From: Bradyrhizobium sp.
GTDB taxonomy: Bacteria; Pseudomonadota; Alphaproteobacteria; Rhizobiales; Xanthobacteraceae
Assembly (NCBI RefSeq): GCF_022844465.1
Contig: NZ_JALHLP010000001.1
Span: 620,001 to 684,000 of the forward strand
DNA length: 64,000 nucleotides
Reading direction: 5' to 3'
Part shown: positions 1 to 7,527 of the stretch, piece after piece
How the letters are laid out: every line of letters begins with the position of its first letter
Position numbering within the stretch: position 1 is the first letter of the stretch
The notes under the pieces: model-generated
The model's database searches: none
Told to the model about the DNA's origin: nothing
The model's input: only the letters and a program-made list of their open reading frames with translations
Position numbers and translations under genes: made by a program

Positions 1-401
1 GCCGCGACCGGCCCGCTATGGCCTTCCAGCACCGTGTCGGGCTCGGATTTGCCCGAGGTCCAGATCGCGATGCGGCCATCTGCGCCCGCGGTCGCCGCGC
101 GACCGTCGCGCAGCCATGCGACCGCGTTGACGGCGTCGGCATGAAAGCGAAGCACCTGCTCGGCCGCGTTGCGCGCCAGCGACCAGCGTACGGCGGTCGA
201 ATCGAAGCTGCCGGAGATCACCGTCTGCCCGTCCGATGAAATCGCCAGCGCCCGCACCGGGCCGCCATGGCCACGCAACTGGGCGAAAGCGGCGGTGACG
301 CCGATCGGCAGCATGAGCAGCACCAGCGCAAAGATCACCAGCACCGATCGGCTTGCCCTGGCGAACGACAGGTTCGCGAAAATGCCGTGCCGCATCCGCA
401 T
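1..401 (-). CDS. WD40-repeat protein, N-terminal part (cut by window edge)
   Basis: The frame has no stop before base 1, so the gene continues outside the window. It opens at the ATG at 401 (a second in-frame ATG is at 395), five bases after the stop of the DUF971 gene, so it is probably translated in the same operon. Residues about 17-41 are a single hydrophobic segment ending in AFAQ, a likely signal peptide or membrane anchor. WD40-type units follow, with GHGGPVRALAISSDGQ, a GSFDSTAVRW-like strand, then a second unit with DGRIAIW and EGHSGPV. WD40 propellers bind proteins; a periplasmic propeller near formate dehydrogenase could have a docking or electron-transfer role, but that is inference. 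The C-terminus is not visible. Confidence 0.75.
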   Translation of the reverse strand, partial: MRMRHGIFANLSFARASRSVLVIFALVLLMLPIGVTAAFAQLRGHGGPVRALAISSDGQTVISGSFDSTAVRWSLARNAAEQVLRFHADAVNAVAWLRDGRAATAGADGRIAIWTSGKSEPDTVLEGHSGPVA

Positions 402-406
402 CGACC

Positions 407-787
407 CTAGCGTACGCCGGGCCTGTCGCGATCAAGGCCCTTGGCCTCGAGATCGTCGATGTATTCCTGAAAGCGCCGGTCGGCGTTCAATCCGAGGTCG
501 CGCAGAAAGGTCCAAGAGTAGATGCCGGTCGCGTGCATGTCGTCAAATCCGATCCTGACCGCATAGTTTCCGACGGGATCGACGGAGAGAATGGTCACGT
601 TGCGCTTGCCGCCGACGGTCTTGCGCTCGGCTTCGGAATGCCCCTGCACCTCGGCGGAGGGGCTGGTCACCCGGAGCAGTTCCGCAGGCAGGTTGAACGT
701 CTTCCCATCGTCAAAGGCGACCTGCAGCGCGCGGCGGTCCTTCAGCAGCCGGATTTCGACCGGCCAAGCTAGCGTGACGTCAGGCAC
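407..787 (-). CDS. DUF971 (GBBH-like N-terminal) domain protein
   Basis: A 126-residue protein that is almost entirely one DUF971 domain, with the pattern WPVEIRLLKDRRALQVAFDD, then FNLPAELLRVTSPSAEVQGH and YAVRIGFDDMHATGIYSW. The same domain occurs at the N-terminus of gamma-butyrobetaine hydroxylase and at the C-terminus of plant HCF101, a P-loop Fe-S carrier. Its place in the formate dehydrogenase operon, between a small membrane peptide and a WD40 protein, suggests a role in Fe-S or metal handling for that enzyme rather than carnitine synthesis. The family call is confident; the role is inference. No hydroxylase catalytic domain is attached. Confidence 0.85.
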   Translation of the reverse strand: MPDVTLAWPVEIRLLKDRRALQVAFDDGKTFNLPAELLRVTSPSAEVQGHSEAERKTVGGKRNVTILSVDPVGNYAVRIGFDDMHATGIYSWTFLRDLGLNADRRFQEYIDDLEAKGLDRDRPGVR

Positions 788-801
788 GCCCTCCGCCGAA
801 T

Positions 802-957
802 TCAGCTCGGACCAATCAGATTATGACCGGGATCGCTTACCCTGGCGCCACTGGTGGTAAAGCTGGTCGAGCTTGGCTTCTGGATGGTATCGAGGAACAG
901 CGCGACGCCTACCGCGGCCACCAGCGCGAACAGCAGCGACGCAACAAAGACTTTCAT
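802..957 (-). CDS. 51-residue single-pass membrane peptide in fdh operon
   Basis: A short frame between the cytochrome b subunit and the DUF971 gene. It starts at the ATG at 957, with a TGAGGAAATTGCC ribosome-binding region, and stops at 802-804. The first 22 residues (MKVFVASLLFALVAAVGVAL and two more) form one hydrophobic helix; the rest is a polar Ser/Thr-rich tail ending LIGPS. It lies 36 bases after the stop of the preceding subunit gene and 14 before the next start, as expected for an operon member. It resembles small accessory subunits of membrane respiratory enzymes. I do not recognise a named family and give no function beyond a likely association with the formate dehydrogenase membrane anchor. 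Confidence 0.7.
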   Translation of the reverse strand: MKVFVASLLFALVAAVGVALFLDTIQKPSSTSFTTSGARVSDPGHNLIGPS

Positions 958-993
958 GGCAATTTCCTCACTTTTGGTCTGAGCAGGGCCGGA

Positions 994-2019
994 TCATTCG
1001 GCCGGCACCGCTCGCGCCGATCTATTTGCGGACGCATTGGCCTTGGCCTGCTCTTCCGCGACCCAGAGCGCGTGATGCTCCTTGGCCCAGTTGAGATCGA
1101 CCTCGCCGGTGCCCATGGCATCGAACGCACCCTCCATCCCGATCGAGCCGATATAGATGTGCGCCAGCATCGCGGCGATGAACAGCATCGCGATCACGGC
1201 GTGGATCACTGTCCAGAACAACAGCCCGGTGACGTCAGGCAGCATGTAGGGGAACAGCAGATACCAGCCTGACACCGACATCAGCACACCGCCGATGATG
1301 ACGATCCAGAAGATGCCTTTTTGGCCGGCGTTGAAACGTTTGGCAGGTGGATGCTTGCCTGAGGAAAGAAGGCCGCCGCCCTGCCGGATCCACTCCAGAT
1401 CGATCCTGCCGGGAATGTTGTCCTTGATCCAGATCAGGAACATGATCACGAGGCCCAGCATGAACGGGAACGCGAGATAATTATGCGCAAGCTTGGCGTA
1501 GGCCGACATTGACGCAAAGGCCTCCGCGCCGAGCATCGGCATGATCAACATGCGGCCGAAGCTGATGTTGAGGCCTGAAAGCGCGAGAATGATGAAGCAG
1601 GTTGCCGTCAGCCAATGGGTGAAGCGTTCGAAGCTCGCAAACCGCAGGAGCGTCTTTCCCGAAAAGCCGTGCTCGACCCGGATCCGGCCGCGCACCATCA
1701 GGAAGATCGCCAGAAGCGCGAGCATGCCGAGAATGGAAACGCCACCGATGATGGGCAACGTGCTTCGCTGGAAATCGCGCCATTCACGGCCGGCGGGCTG
1801 AATTAGGCTGGCGGCCATCCCGTCGGGGATGGAGATGCGCCCTGAGATCTTGTCACCTTCCTTCAGCGCATTCAGCAGCTTGTCTTCCTGAACGGCTTCG
1901 GCGGTCGGCTTGAAGGAAAGCTGGGCAGCGGCGGGATGCGCGACCACGAACAGCAGCGCGAGCGCGGCCAGTAGCGATCTTAAAGCATCAAGCTTGAGAA
2001 TTGAAAGTGAGCCTGGCAT
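994..2019 (-). CDS. formate dehydrogenase gamma subunit (cytochrome b556)
   Basis: A 341-residue membrane subunit that anchors formate dehydrogenase and passes electrons from the Fe-S subunit to quinone. The ATG at 2019 is preferred because it begins a signal peptide (hydrophobic 13-30, ending PAAAQ) and follows an AAAGGGCG site. Membrane segments lie near 88-108, 138-155, 178-197, 236-256 and 266-288. Haem-ligand candidate histidines are H135 (in RFTHW), H179, H273 and H287, typical of FdnI/FdoI-type cytochromes. It is longer than E. coli FdnI because of the signal peptide and a periplasmic N-terminal stretch. It follows the beta subunit in the same direction. Confidence 0.93.
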   Translation of the reverse strand: MPGSLSILKLDALRSLLAALALLFVVAHPAAAQLSFKPTAEAVQEDKLLNALKEGDKISGRISIPDGMAASLIQPAGREWRDFQRSTLPIIGGVSILGMLALLAIFLMVRGRIRVEHGFSGKTLLRFASFERFTHWLTATCFIILALSGLNISFGRMLIMPMLGAEAFASMSAYAKLAHNYLAFPFMLGLVIMFLIWIKDNIPGRIDLEWIRQGGGLLSSGKHPPAKRFNAGQKGIFWIVIIGGVLMSVSGWYLLFPYMLPDVTGLLFWTVIHAVIAMLFIAAMLAHIYIGSIGMEGAFDAMGTGEVDLNWAKEHHALWVAEEQAKANASANRSARAVPAE

Positions 2020-2084
2020 TTGCACAACGCCCTTTCGGTTCGAAATTAAACGAACGCCGCCGCGCGAGCGCGGCGGCTGTGGCG

Positions 2085-2681
2085 TCAGCCGGTCGGCGAG
2101 TCGCTGTAGGCGGTTTTCCAGCCCCACATGCCGGAACCGTAACCGCGCTTCATCACCCGCTCCTTGTAGATTTCGGCGATGATCGCGCCGTCGCCCGCGA
2201 GCAGCGATTTGGTGGAGCACATCTCCGCGCAGATCGGCAGCTTGCCTTCGGCGAGGCGGTTGGCGCCATACTTGGCGTATTCAGCCGGCGTGGAGTCGGC
2301 TTCCGGCCCGCCCGCGCAGTAGGTGCACTTGTCCATTTTGCCGCGCGATCCGAAGTTTCCGACCTTCGGATATTGCGGCGCACCGAACGGACAGGCGTAG
2401 AAGCAGTATCCGCAGCCGATGCAAAGGTCCTTGGAATGCAGCACCACGCCGTCGGTCGTGGTGTAGAAGCACGACACCGGGCAGACCGCGGCGCACGGCG
2501 CATCGGTGCAGTGCATGCAGGCCATCGACACCGAACGCTCGCCGGGCTTGCCGTCATTGATGGTGACGACCCGGCGGCGATTGATGCCCCACGGCACTTC
2601 ATGTTCGTTCTTGCAGGCGGTCACGCAGGCGTTGCACTCGATGCAACGGTCGGCATCACAAAGAAATTTGACGCGAGCCAT
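2085..2681 (-). CDS. formate dehydrogenase beta subunit, four-cluster ferredoxin
   Basis: A 198-residue electron-transfer subunit carrying electrons from the molybdenum subunit to the cytochrome b subunit. Four cysteine groups for [4Fe-4S] clusters are visible: C13/16/19/23, C55/58/63/67, C87/90/93/97, and C119/122 with C151/155. It is shorter than E. coli FdnH/FdoH (about 290-300 residues) and has no C-terminal transmembrane helix, so contact with the membrane must go through the gamma subunit. It has no signal of its own; such subunits are normally exported together with the Tat-signal-bearing alpha subunit. It lies 14 bases after the alpha gene and 65 before the gamma gene. Confidence 0.94.
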   Translation of the reverse strand: MARVKFLCDADRCIECNACVTACKNEHEVPWGINRRRVVTINDGKPGERSVSMACMHCTDAPCAAVCPVSCFYTTTDGVVLHSKDLCIGCGYCFYACPFGAPQYPKVGNFGSRGKMDKCTYCAGGPEADSTPAEYAKYGANRLAEGKLPICAEMCSTKSLLAGDGAIIAEIYKERVMKRGYGSGMWGWKTAYSDSPTG

Positions 2682-2695
2682 GATCTATTCTCCCC

Positions 2696-5659
2696 TCACG
2701 CCGATTGAATCTGGCACAGGGTCACCTTGCCCTCGTGCATGCCGGTAACCGGATCGTAGCCGTAGGACATGATCGTGTTGACGCTTTCGCCAAGCACGAT
2801 CGGATCGCTGCCCTTCGGATACTTGCCGCGCTGATCGACGCCCTGGAACCAGCCGGAGAAGTGGAACGGCATGAACGCCACGCCCTTGCCGACCCGGTCG
2901 GTTACCATCGCCTTGACCCGCGCCTTGGAGCTGTTTTCCGGGCCGTAGACCCAGACCCAGCCGCCATCCTTTATGCCACGCTCGGCGGCGTCCGCCGTAT
3001 TGACCTCGACAAACATGTCCTGCTGCAATTCGGCCAGCCACTTGTTCGAACGGGTTTCCTCGCCGCCGCCTTCATATTCGACCAGCCGTCCGGAAGTCAG
3101 GATGATCGGGAATTGCTTGGCGAGTCCCTTGTCCACCGCCGACTTCTGGATGGAGAAGCCGAGATTGGCCATGCGGAACTGACGGCCGTCCGGTCGCGTC
3201 GGATATTTGGCCACCAGTTCGGGCCGCGGCGTGTAGATAGGCTCGCGATGCACCGGCACCGGATCGGGCAGATTCCACGCCACTGCCCGGGCTTTGCCGT
3301 TGCCATAGGCCATCACGCCATGAGCCAGCGTGACGCGGATGATGCCGCCGGAAAGATCGACCGCCCAGCCAACGCCGTCGGGATTGTTGCCGCCGATCCT
3401 GTTGATGGTGGCGAGTTCGGCTTCTGTGAGATCCTTGTCCCAGCCGAGCTTCTTGAGCACGCCATAGGTGAACTCGGGGTAGCCGTCGGTCAGCTCCGAA
3501 CCCTTGCTGTAGGAGCCCTCCGCCAGCAGGTTGACGTTCTTCACCGAACCGTCCGCCTGCTTCTCTTCATAGACCACACCGAAGCGGGCGCGGAACGTGC
3601 CGCCGCCATCCTTCACATGAAGGTTGGTGTTATAGAGCGTGTGCGTGCCCGGATGCTTGATCTCGGGCTTGCCCCAGCACGGCCACGGCAAGCCGTAATA
3701 CTCTCCGCCGATCTCGGGCTCGTCGGCCTTGGCGCGCAGGGTCACCAGATCGAACTTGCCCTGGTTCTTCATATGCGCCTTCAACCGCTCCGGCGACTGA
3801 CCGGAATAGCCGGTCGAGAATCCGCCGCGGTTGATTTCCCGCAACACGTCTTCGGGAACCGGACGCTTGTTCTCGACCTTGATGTTCTTGAACATCTGCG
3901 GGGCAAAGCCGACCTTCTCGGCCAGCCGATAGATGATCTCGTAATCGTCCTTCGATTCGAAGATCGGCTTGACCACCTGCTCGCCCCATTGAATCGACCG
4001 GTTGGAGGCCGTGCGCGAGCCCGTGGTTTCGAACTGGGTGCAGGCCGGCAGCAGATACGTGCCATTCTTGCGCTCGGAAATGTGGGCAAACGTGGTAGGA
4101 TGCGGGTCGGCGACGACCAGCAACTCGAGCTTCTCGATTCCCTTCACCATCTCCGTCATGCGCGGAACGGTGTTGCCGCCATGCCCCATGATGATCATGG
4201 CCTTCAGGCTGTCGCGCTGATCGACGTCATCGGGATTGGCGAGCGTCGCATCGAACCAGCGGGTTGACGGGATGCCCGGCAATTCCATGTTCTGCTTGCG
4301 GGTGCGGGCCGGACGGCCCGCCTTCGCCGGTACTTCGTCGAAGCGCGCCTGCAGATAGTCGTAGTCGACCTCCCAGACCCGCGCCCAGTGCTTCCAGGCG
4401 CCTTCGACCAGGCCGTAATAGAGCGGCAACGTCGTGATATCGAGGCCGATATCGGTCGCACCCTGCACGTTGCAGTGGCCGCGGAAGATGTTGGCGCCGC
4501 CGCCGAAGGTGCCGACGTTGCCGGTCGCCAGCAGCAGGTTGCAGTAAGCGCGCACATTGGCGGTGCCGACGGTGTGCTGGGTTCCGCCCATGCACCAGAT
4601 GAAGGTCGACGGCCGCTGCTTGGCAAAGGTCTCGGCGACCTTCTTCAATTGCTCGCCGGGAATCCCGGAGACGCGCTCGACTTCCTCCGGCGTCCACTTC
4701 GCGACTTCGGCGCGGATCTGGTCCATGCCGTAGACGCGTTGCGCAATGAACTGCTTGTCCTCCCACCCGTTGTTGAAGATGTGGTGCAGCATGCCCCAGA
4801 TCACCGCGATGTCGGTGCCGCTGCGGAAGCGGACATACTCGGTGGCGTGGGCGGCGGTGCGGGTGAAGCGCGGGTCGAGCACGAACACGTTGGCGCGGTT
4901 GATTTCCTTGCCGGCCAGGATGTGCTGCAATGACACCGGATGGGCCTCGGCGGCGTTCGACCCCATGAAGACGACGGTCTTGGAGTTCCTGATGTCGTTG
5001 TAGGAGTTGGTCATCGCGCCGTAGCCCCAGGTATTGGCGACGCCGGCAACCGTGGTGGAGTGGCAGATGCGGGCCTGGTGGTCCACCGAATTGGTGCCCC
5101 AGAACGCACCGAACTTGCGGAACAGATAGCCGCCCTCGTTGGAGAATTTAGCCGAGCCGAGCAGATAGACGGAATCGGCGCCGGACTTGGCGCGGATCTC
5201 CAGCATCTTGTCGCCGATCTCGTTGATGGCCTGATCCCACGAAACCCGCTGCCACTCGCCATTGACCAGCTTCATCGGATATTTCAGCCGGCGGTCGCCA
5301 TGCACGAGTTCGCGCACCGCCGCGCCCTTGGCGCAATGCGACCCGCGGTTGATCGGGCTTTCCCAGCCCGGCTCCTGGCCGACCCAGACGCCGTTCTGCA
5401 CTTCGGCGATAACGGTGCACCCGACCGAGCAATGCGTGCAGATGTTCTTTTTGGTTTCCATCGCCGCGCCGACGATTTTCGGCCCCTGCGCCTTGGCCAC
5501 CGAGCCCAGCGGCATCAGGCCGATGGCGGCGCCAGCGCCCGCCGCCAGACCGGACCGCCGCAGGAACGTGCGGCGGTCGAGAACTCCCGACGCCAAGCCA
5601 GCGGCGACACCCTGCAAACGCGCTTTGCCCGCGGATCCGTCTCTTCGCTTGATCAACAT
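2696..5659 (-). CDS. formate dehydrogenase alpha subunit, Mo-bis-MGD, cysteine type
   Basis: A 987-residue catalytic subunit oxidising formate to CO2. The ATG at 5659 is chosen because it gives a proper twin-arginine signal, DRRTFLRRSGLAAGAG at residues 29-44, cleaved near AKA; the enzyme is therefore periplasmic. C74, C77, C81 and C109 bind the N-terminal [4Fe-4S] cluster. The catalytic residue is C199 in ARICHSTTV, where E. coli FdnG has selenocysteine, so no SECIS element is needed. H200 is the conserved neighbour. The C-terminal molydopterin dinucleotide-binding region contains FPIILTSGRLVEYEGGGEETRSNK-like sequence. It sits directly downstream of the small Tat protein and chaperone genes. 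Confidence 0.96.
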   Translation of the reverse strand: MLIKRRDGSAGKARLQGVAAGLASGVLDRRTFLRRSGLAAGAGAAIGLMPLGSVAKAQGPKIVGAAMETKKNICTHCSVGCTVIAEVQNGVWVGQEPGWESPINRGSHCAKGAAVRELVHGDRRLKYPMKLVNGEWQRVSWDQAINEIGDKMLEIRAKSGADSVYLLGSAKFSNEGGYLFRKFGAFWGTNSVDHQARICHSTTVAGVANTWGYGAMTNSYNDIRNSKTVVFMGSNAAEAHPVSLQHILAGKEINRANVFVLDPRFTRTAAHATEYVRFRSGTDIAVIWGMLHHIFNNGWEDKQFIAQRVYGMDQIRAEVAKWTPEEVERVSGIPGEQLKKVAETFAKQRPSTFIWCMGGTQHTVGTANVRAYCNLLLATGNVGTFGGGANIFRGHCNVQGATDIGLDITTLPLYYGLVEGAWKHWARVWEVDYDYLQARFDEVPAKAGRPARTRKQNMELPGIPSTRWFDATLANPDDVDQRDSLKAMIIMGHGGNTVPRMTEMVKGIEKLELLVVADPHPTTFAHISERKNGTYLLPACTQFETTGSRTASNRSIQWGEQVVKPIFESKDDYEIIYRLAEKVGFAPQMFKNIKVENKRPVPEDVLREINRGGFSTGYSGQSPERLKAHMKNQGKFDLVTLRAKADEPEIGGEYYGLPWPCWGKPEIKHPGTHTLYNTNLHVKDGGGTFRARFGVVYEEKQADGSVKNVNLLAEGSYSKGSELTDGYPEFTYGVLKKLGWDKDLTEAELATINRIGGNNPDGVGWAVDLSGGIIRVTLAHGVMAYGNGKARAVAWNLPDPVPVHREPIYTPRPELVAKYPTRPDGRQFRMANLGFSIQKSAVDKGLAKQFPIILTSGRLVEYEGGGEETRSNKWLAELQQDMFVEVNTADAAERGIKDGGWVWVYGPENSSKARVKAMVTDRVGKGVAFMPFHFSGWFQGVDQRGKYPKGSDPIVLGESVNTIMSYGYDPVTGMHEGKVTLCQIQSA

Positions 5660-5672
5660 GTGCGTGGTTCCA

Positions 5673-5903
5673 TCAATAGCGGTTGACGCGATAGAAAGTC
5701 TTGACGTGGTCGGTTTCCTTGTAGCGCGCCTTGACGCGCTCGGCCTGCGACTCGTCCGCGATGGCCTCGCCGCCCGCAAGCGGCATGACCGCCACCGCGG
5801 CGACCGCCGACCCGCCCATCATGAACAGGCTGCGCCGGTCCATGATCGCGGTCTGCGGCTTGCCCTTGCAGTCAAGCGCCTTGCTGTCAGATGGCTTGCT
5901 CAT
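5673..5903 (-). CDS. small Tat-signal protein of formate dehydrogenase region
   Basis: A 76-residue protein starting at the ATG at 5903, which has a strong GGAGG site five bases upstream; a longer in-frame start at 5939 has no comparable site. It carries a Tat motif (DRRSLFMMGG, about residues 21-30) followed by a hydrophobic stretch and a short basic tail (ERVKARYKETDHVKTFYRVN). This matches the 'formate dehydrogenase region TAT target' family, always found next to fdhA-type genes. Its function is not established; it could be a small periplasmic subunit or assembly factor. It ends 13 bases before the FdhA start. Confidence 0.9.
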   Translation of the reverse strand: MSKPSDSKALDCKGKPQTAIMDRRSLFMMGGSAVAAVAVMPLAGGEAIADESQAERVKARYKETDHVKTFYRVNRY

Positions 5904-5939
5904 AACGTCCTCCCCTTTCGGCTCGCCTCGCGCCGTCAC

Positions 5940-6725
5940 TCAGGACAGCGTGAAGGCCTCGGATTCCAATTCCATGAAGACACGACCGACGCGCCCGACC
6001 GAACGGTAGAAGCGCGACGATTGCGACATCTCTAAGTCCGCGAACATCCGCGCCGCCCACGGCTTGAGATGACGCTCGAAAAAACGCGCCTGCTGGGCAA
6101 AGTCGGCTTCGAAGTCGCCGCGCGCGAGGCCCGCCATGACCTCGAGCAGAATCGCGATGTGATCTTCCGGCTCGCGCGAACTGCCCGCGCGCTCGATCCC
6201 AAGCGCATCGAGCTCTTCGCGCACCCGCGCCAGCGGGCGCTCATGCAGGAAGCCGGTCAGGTAATACGAGGCATAGGGAAGCAGCTCACCGCGCCCGAGC
6301 CCGATGAAGAGATCGAAGAACTCCTTGCTGACGGCACGGTCGTCTGTGGCCGCTGCGGCGGACGCAAGCTCGATGTGGGCAAGGCCGAGATCGGATCCGT
6401 CCCCCTTCAGGGTGGCGACCCGAGCGAGTGTATTGGCGTCGGGCGCCTTGCCAAGCAGCACCGACAACAGGCCGTATTCCGCGGCGCGCAGCTGGTCGAT
6501 CTCGTCAATTTCGGATTTTGATGTCACATGATTCCCGGAGGGCGGGTAGAGATCCGGACGAAGAACAAAGCGATTCACCTGAGTCAGCGCCTCGACAGCG
6601 AGAACTCGCTCCGCAGGAATGCGCGACCACGCAGACACCGAGGGCTGCGCAATGCCGATCCCTCGCGCCAGCGATGCGACGCCACCCGCTGCCCTGAGTG
6701 CTAATTCCAGACCGGCGTCACGCAT
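5940..6725 (-). CDS. TorD-family chaperone with N-terminal Cro/YdaS-type HTH
   Basis: A 261-residue protein with two parts. Residues about 1-65 look like a Cro/YdaS-type DNA-binding domain (LALRAAGGVASLARGIGIAQ, then SVSAWSRIPAERVLAVEALT, then NRFVLRPDLYP). Residues about 80-255 are an all-helical TorD/DmsD-type domain (YGLLSVLLGKAPD, FFDLFIGLGRGELLPYASYY, LEVMAGLARGDF). TorD proteins bind Tat signal peptides of molybdoenzymes and help cofactor insertion before export. The gene directly precedes the Tat protein and FdhA, so FdhA is the likely client. The joined HTH suggests the chaperone may also sense client load and control transcription, which is inference. Confidence 0.88.
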   Translation of the reverse strand: MRDAGLELALRAAGGVASLARGIGIAQPSVSAWSRIPAERVLAVEALTQVNRFVLRPDLYPPSGNHVTSKSEIDEIDQLRAAEYGLLSVLLGKAPDANTLARVATLKGDGSDLGLAHIELASAAAATDDRAVSKEFFDLFIGLGRGELLPYASYYLTGFLHERPLARVREELDALGIERAGSSREPEDHIAILLEVMAGLARGDFEADFAQQARFFERHLKPWAARMFADLEMSQSSRFYRSVGRVGRVFMELESEAFTLS

Positions 6726-6780
6726 GGTGCGACCGATTCTCTCCCCGCCTCGCGCCTCTCAATTGGGCATCCCCACCCAA

Positions 6781-6797
6781 CTTGGAATTGTTCCAAG
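6781..6797. promoter_or_regulatory. perfect 7-bp inverted repeat upstream of TorD-fdh genes
   Basis: CTTGGAA-TTG-TTCCAAG, a perfect inverted repeat with a 3-base spacer, lies 56 bases upstream of the HTH/TorD start in the 139-base gap before the fdh structural genes. It is a candidate operator; the HTH/TorD protein or another regulator could bind it. No T-run follows, so a terminator is unlikely. Confidence 0.45.
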
Positions 6798-6825
6798 GAG
6801 CAAATCTGTAGCATAGGCTTTGCCT

Positions 6826-6851
6826 ATTTCAGCAAAAACTTTTGTTGAAAT
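6826..6851. promoter_or_regulatory. 12-bp near-perfect inverted repeat in fdh upstream region
   Basis: ATTTCAGCAAAA and TTTTGTTGAAAT are inverted copies with one mismatch and a 2-base centre. AAAAACTTTTG inside it (6834-6844) recurs directly at 6853-6863, a 19-base period. The two-base centre is too short for a good RNA hairpin loop and no T-run follows, so DNA-binding sites for a dimeric regulator are more likely than a terminator. Confidence 0.45.
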
Positions 6852-6864
6852 GAAAAACTTTTGG

Positions 6865-7527
6865 CTAACCGATCGGTTTAGCGCTGCCATGACGTCGCAC
6901 CTGTTGCTGCGGCGCGGTATTCTCAACGGGTCCAGTTTTTTCCATCCCGACAATCTCGTGATCGTCCCGAGCCGTTGAACCGACTTCGGATTTTGCCGTC
7001 GGTTCCTCACTCAACCGGCGAGGCTCAACGGGTGCATCGGGTGCAAGGGATTTCGCCGCTTCGCCGCTCGTCGGGGCGCGCGTTGCCGGCTCGATCGCTG
7101 ATTCCCCACCCATGATCTGCGAAACCAGGCGCGCCACGTCGATGCCCGCGCCCAGCTCGCTGCTTCCGGGGAACCCGCCCGGCGTGTTCCAATCGTAGGC
7201 ATATTCCAACGCCGGGTTGACGTAGTTGCGAATGGCGGGATCGAGCGCCCAGGATTTCTGCAAAGCCGCGTTACGCAAATGTTCCGGAACGCCCTTGCGC
7301 AGGAACGCGGAAATGTCGGTCGTCCCCGTGAGTTCCTCAAGCTTGGGCAGCGTGGAAAGGTCAAACTCCGGCTCCGTTGCCGTCTCGGCTGGCGTAGCCG
7401 GCGGATCGGGCGATGGAGCCGCATCCGCGGCGCCCTGTTCCAAGTCAGGACGCATTGCTTCCTGCTTGCGCTGGGACCAGCGCGCAAGAAAATTACGTCC
7501 CTGACCCTCTTTTTCAGGACCGCTCAT
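6865..7527 (-). CDS. DUF3306 domain protein of fdh locus
   Basis: A 220-residue soluble protein. The conserved part is about residues 1-125: an N-terminal FLARWSQRKQEA, a Pro/Ala-rich linker, then LPKLEELTGTTDISAFLRKGVPEHLRNAALQKSW and PALEYAYDWNTPGGFPG-type sequence, matching DUF3306. The C-terminal ninety residues are low complexity and poorly conserved in character. The family occurs beside DUF3305 in formate dehydrogenase loci of proteobacteria; no biochemical role is known to me. Its start overlaps the DUF3305 stop by four bases (ATGA), implying translational coupling. A 139-base gap with inverted repeats separates it from the next gene. Confidence 0.87.
   Translation of the reverse strand: MSGPEKEGQGRNFLARWSQRKQEAMRPDLEQGAADAAPSPDPPATPAETATEPEFDLSTLPKLEELTGTTDISAFLRKGVPEHLRNAALQKSWALDPAIRNYVNPALEYAYDWNTPGGFPGSSELGAGIDVARLVSQIMGGESAIEPATRAPTSGEAAKSLAPDAPVEPRRLSEEPTAKSEVGSTARDDHEIVGMEKTGPVENTAPQQQVRRHGSAKPIG
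6867..6878. promoter_or_regulatory. 12-bp perfect palindrome at end of DUF3306 gene
   Basis: AACCGATCGGTT is its own reverse complement. It overlaps the last codons and stop of the DUF3306 gene and adjoins the repeats at 6826-6863. It may be part of the same operator cluster, but it also encodes Lys-Pro-Ile-Gly, so chance cannot be excluded. Confidence 0.3.

Noticed and set aside
2705..4267. Long plus-strand open frame (520 codons) opposite FdhA
   Set aside because: Antisense shadow in GC-rich DNA; composition is His/Arg/Ala-rich without domains, while the minus strand gives an unmistakable FdhA.
5033..5120. In-frame UGA/selenocysteine site in FdhA
   Set aside because: The codon at the catalytic position encodes cysteine, and the whole frame is open without a UGA.
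6826..6851. Terminator for the DUF3306 gene
   Set aside because: The stem is AT-rich, the loop would be two bases and no T-run follows, so an operator is the better reading.
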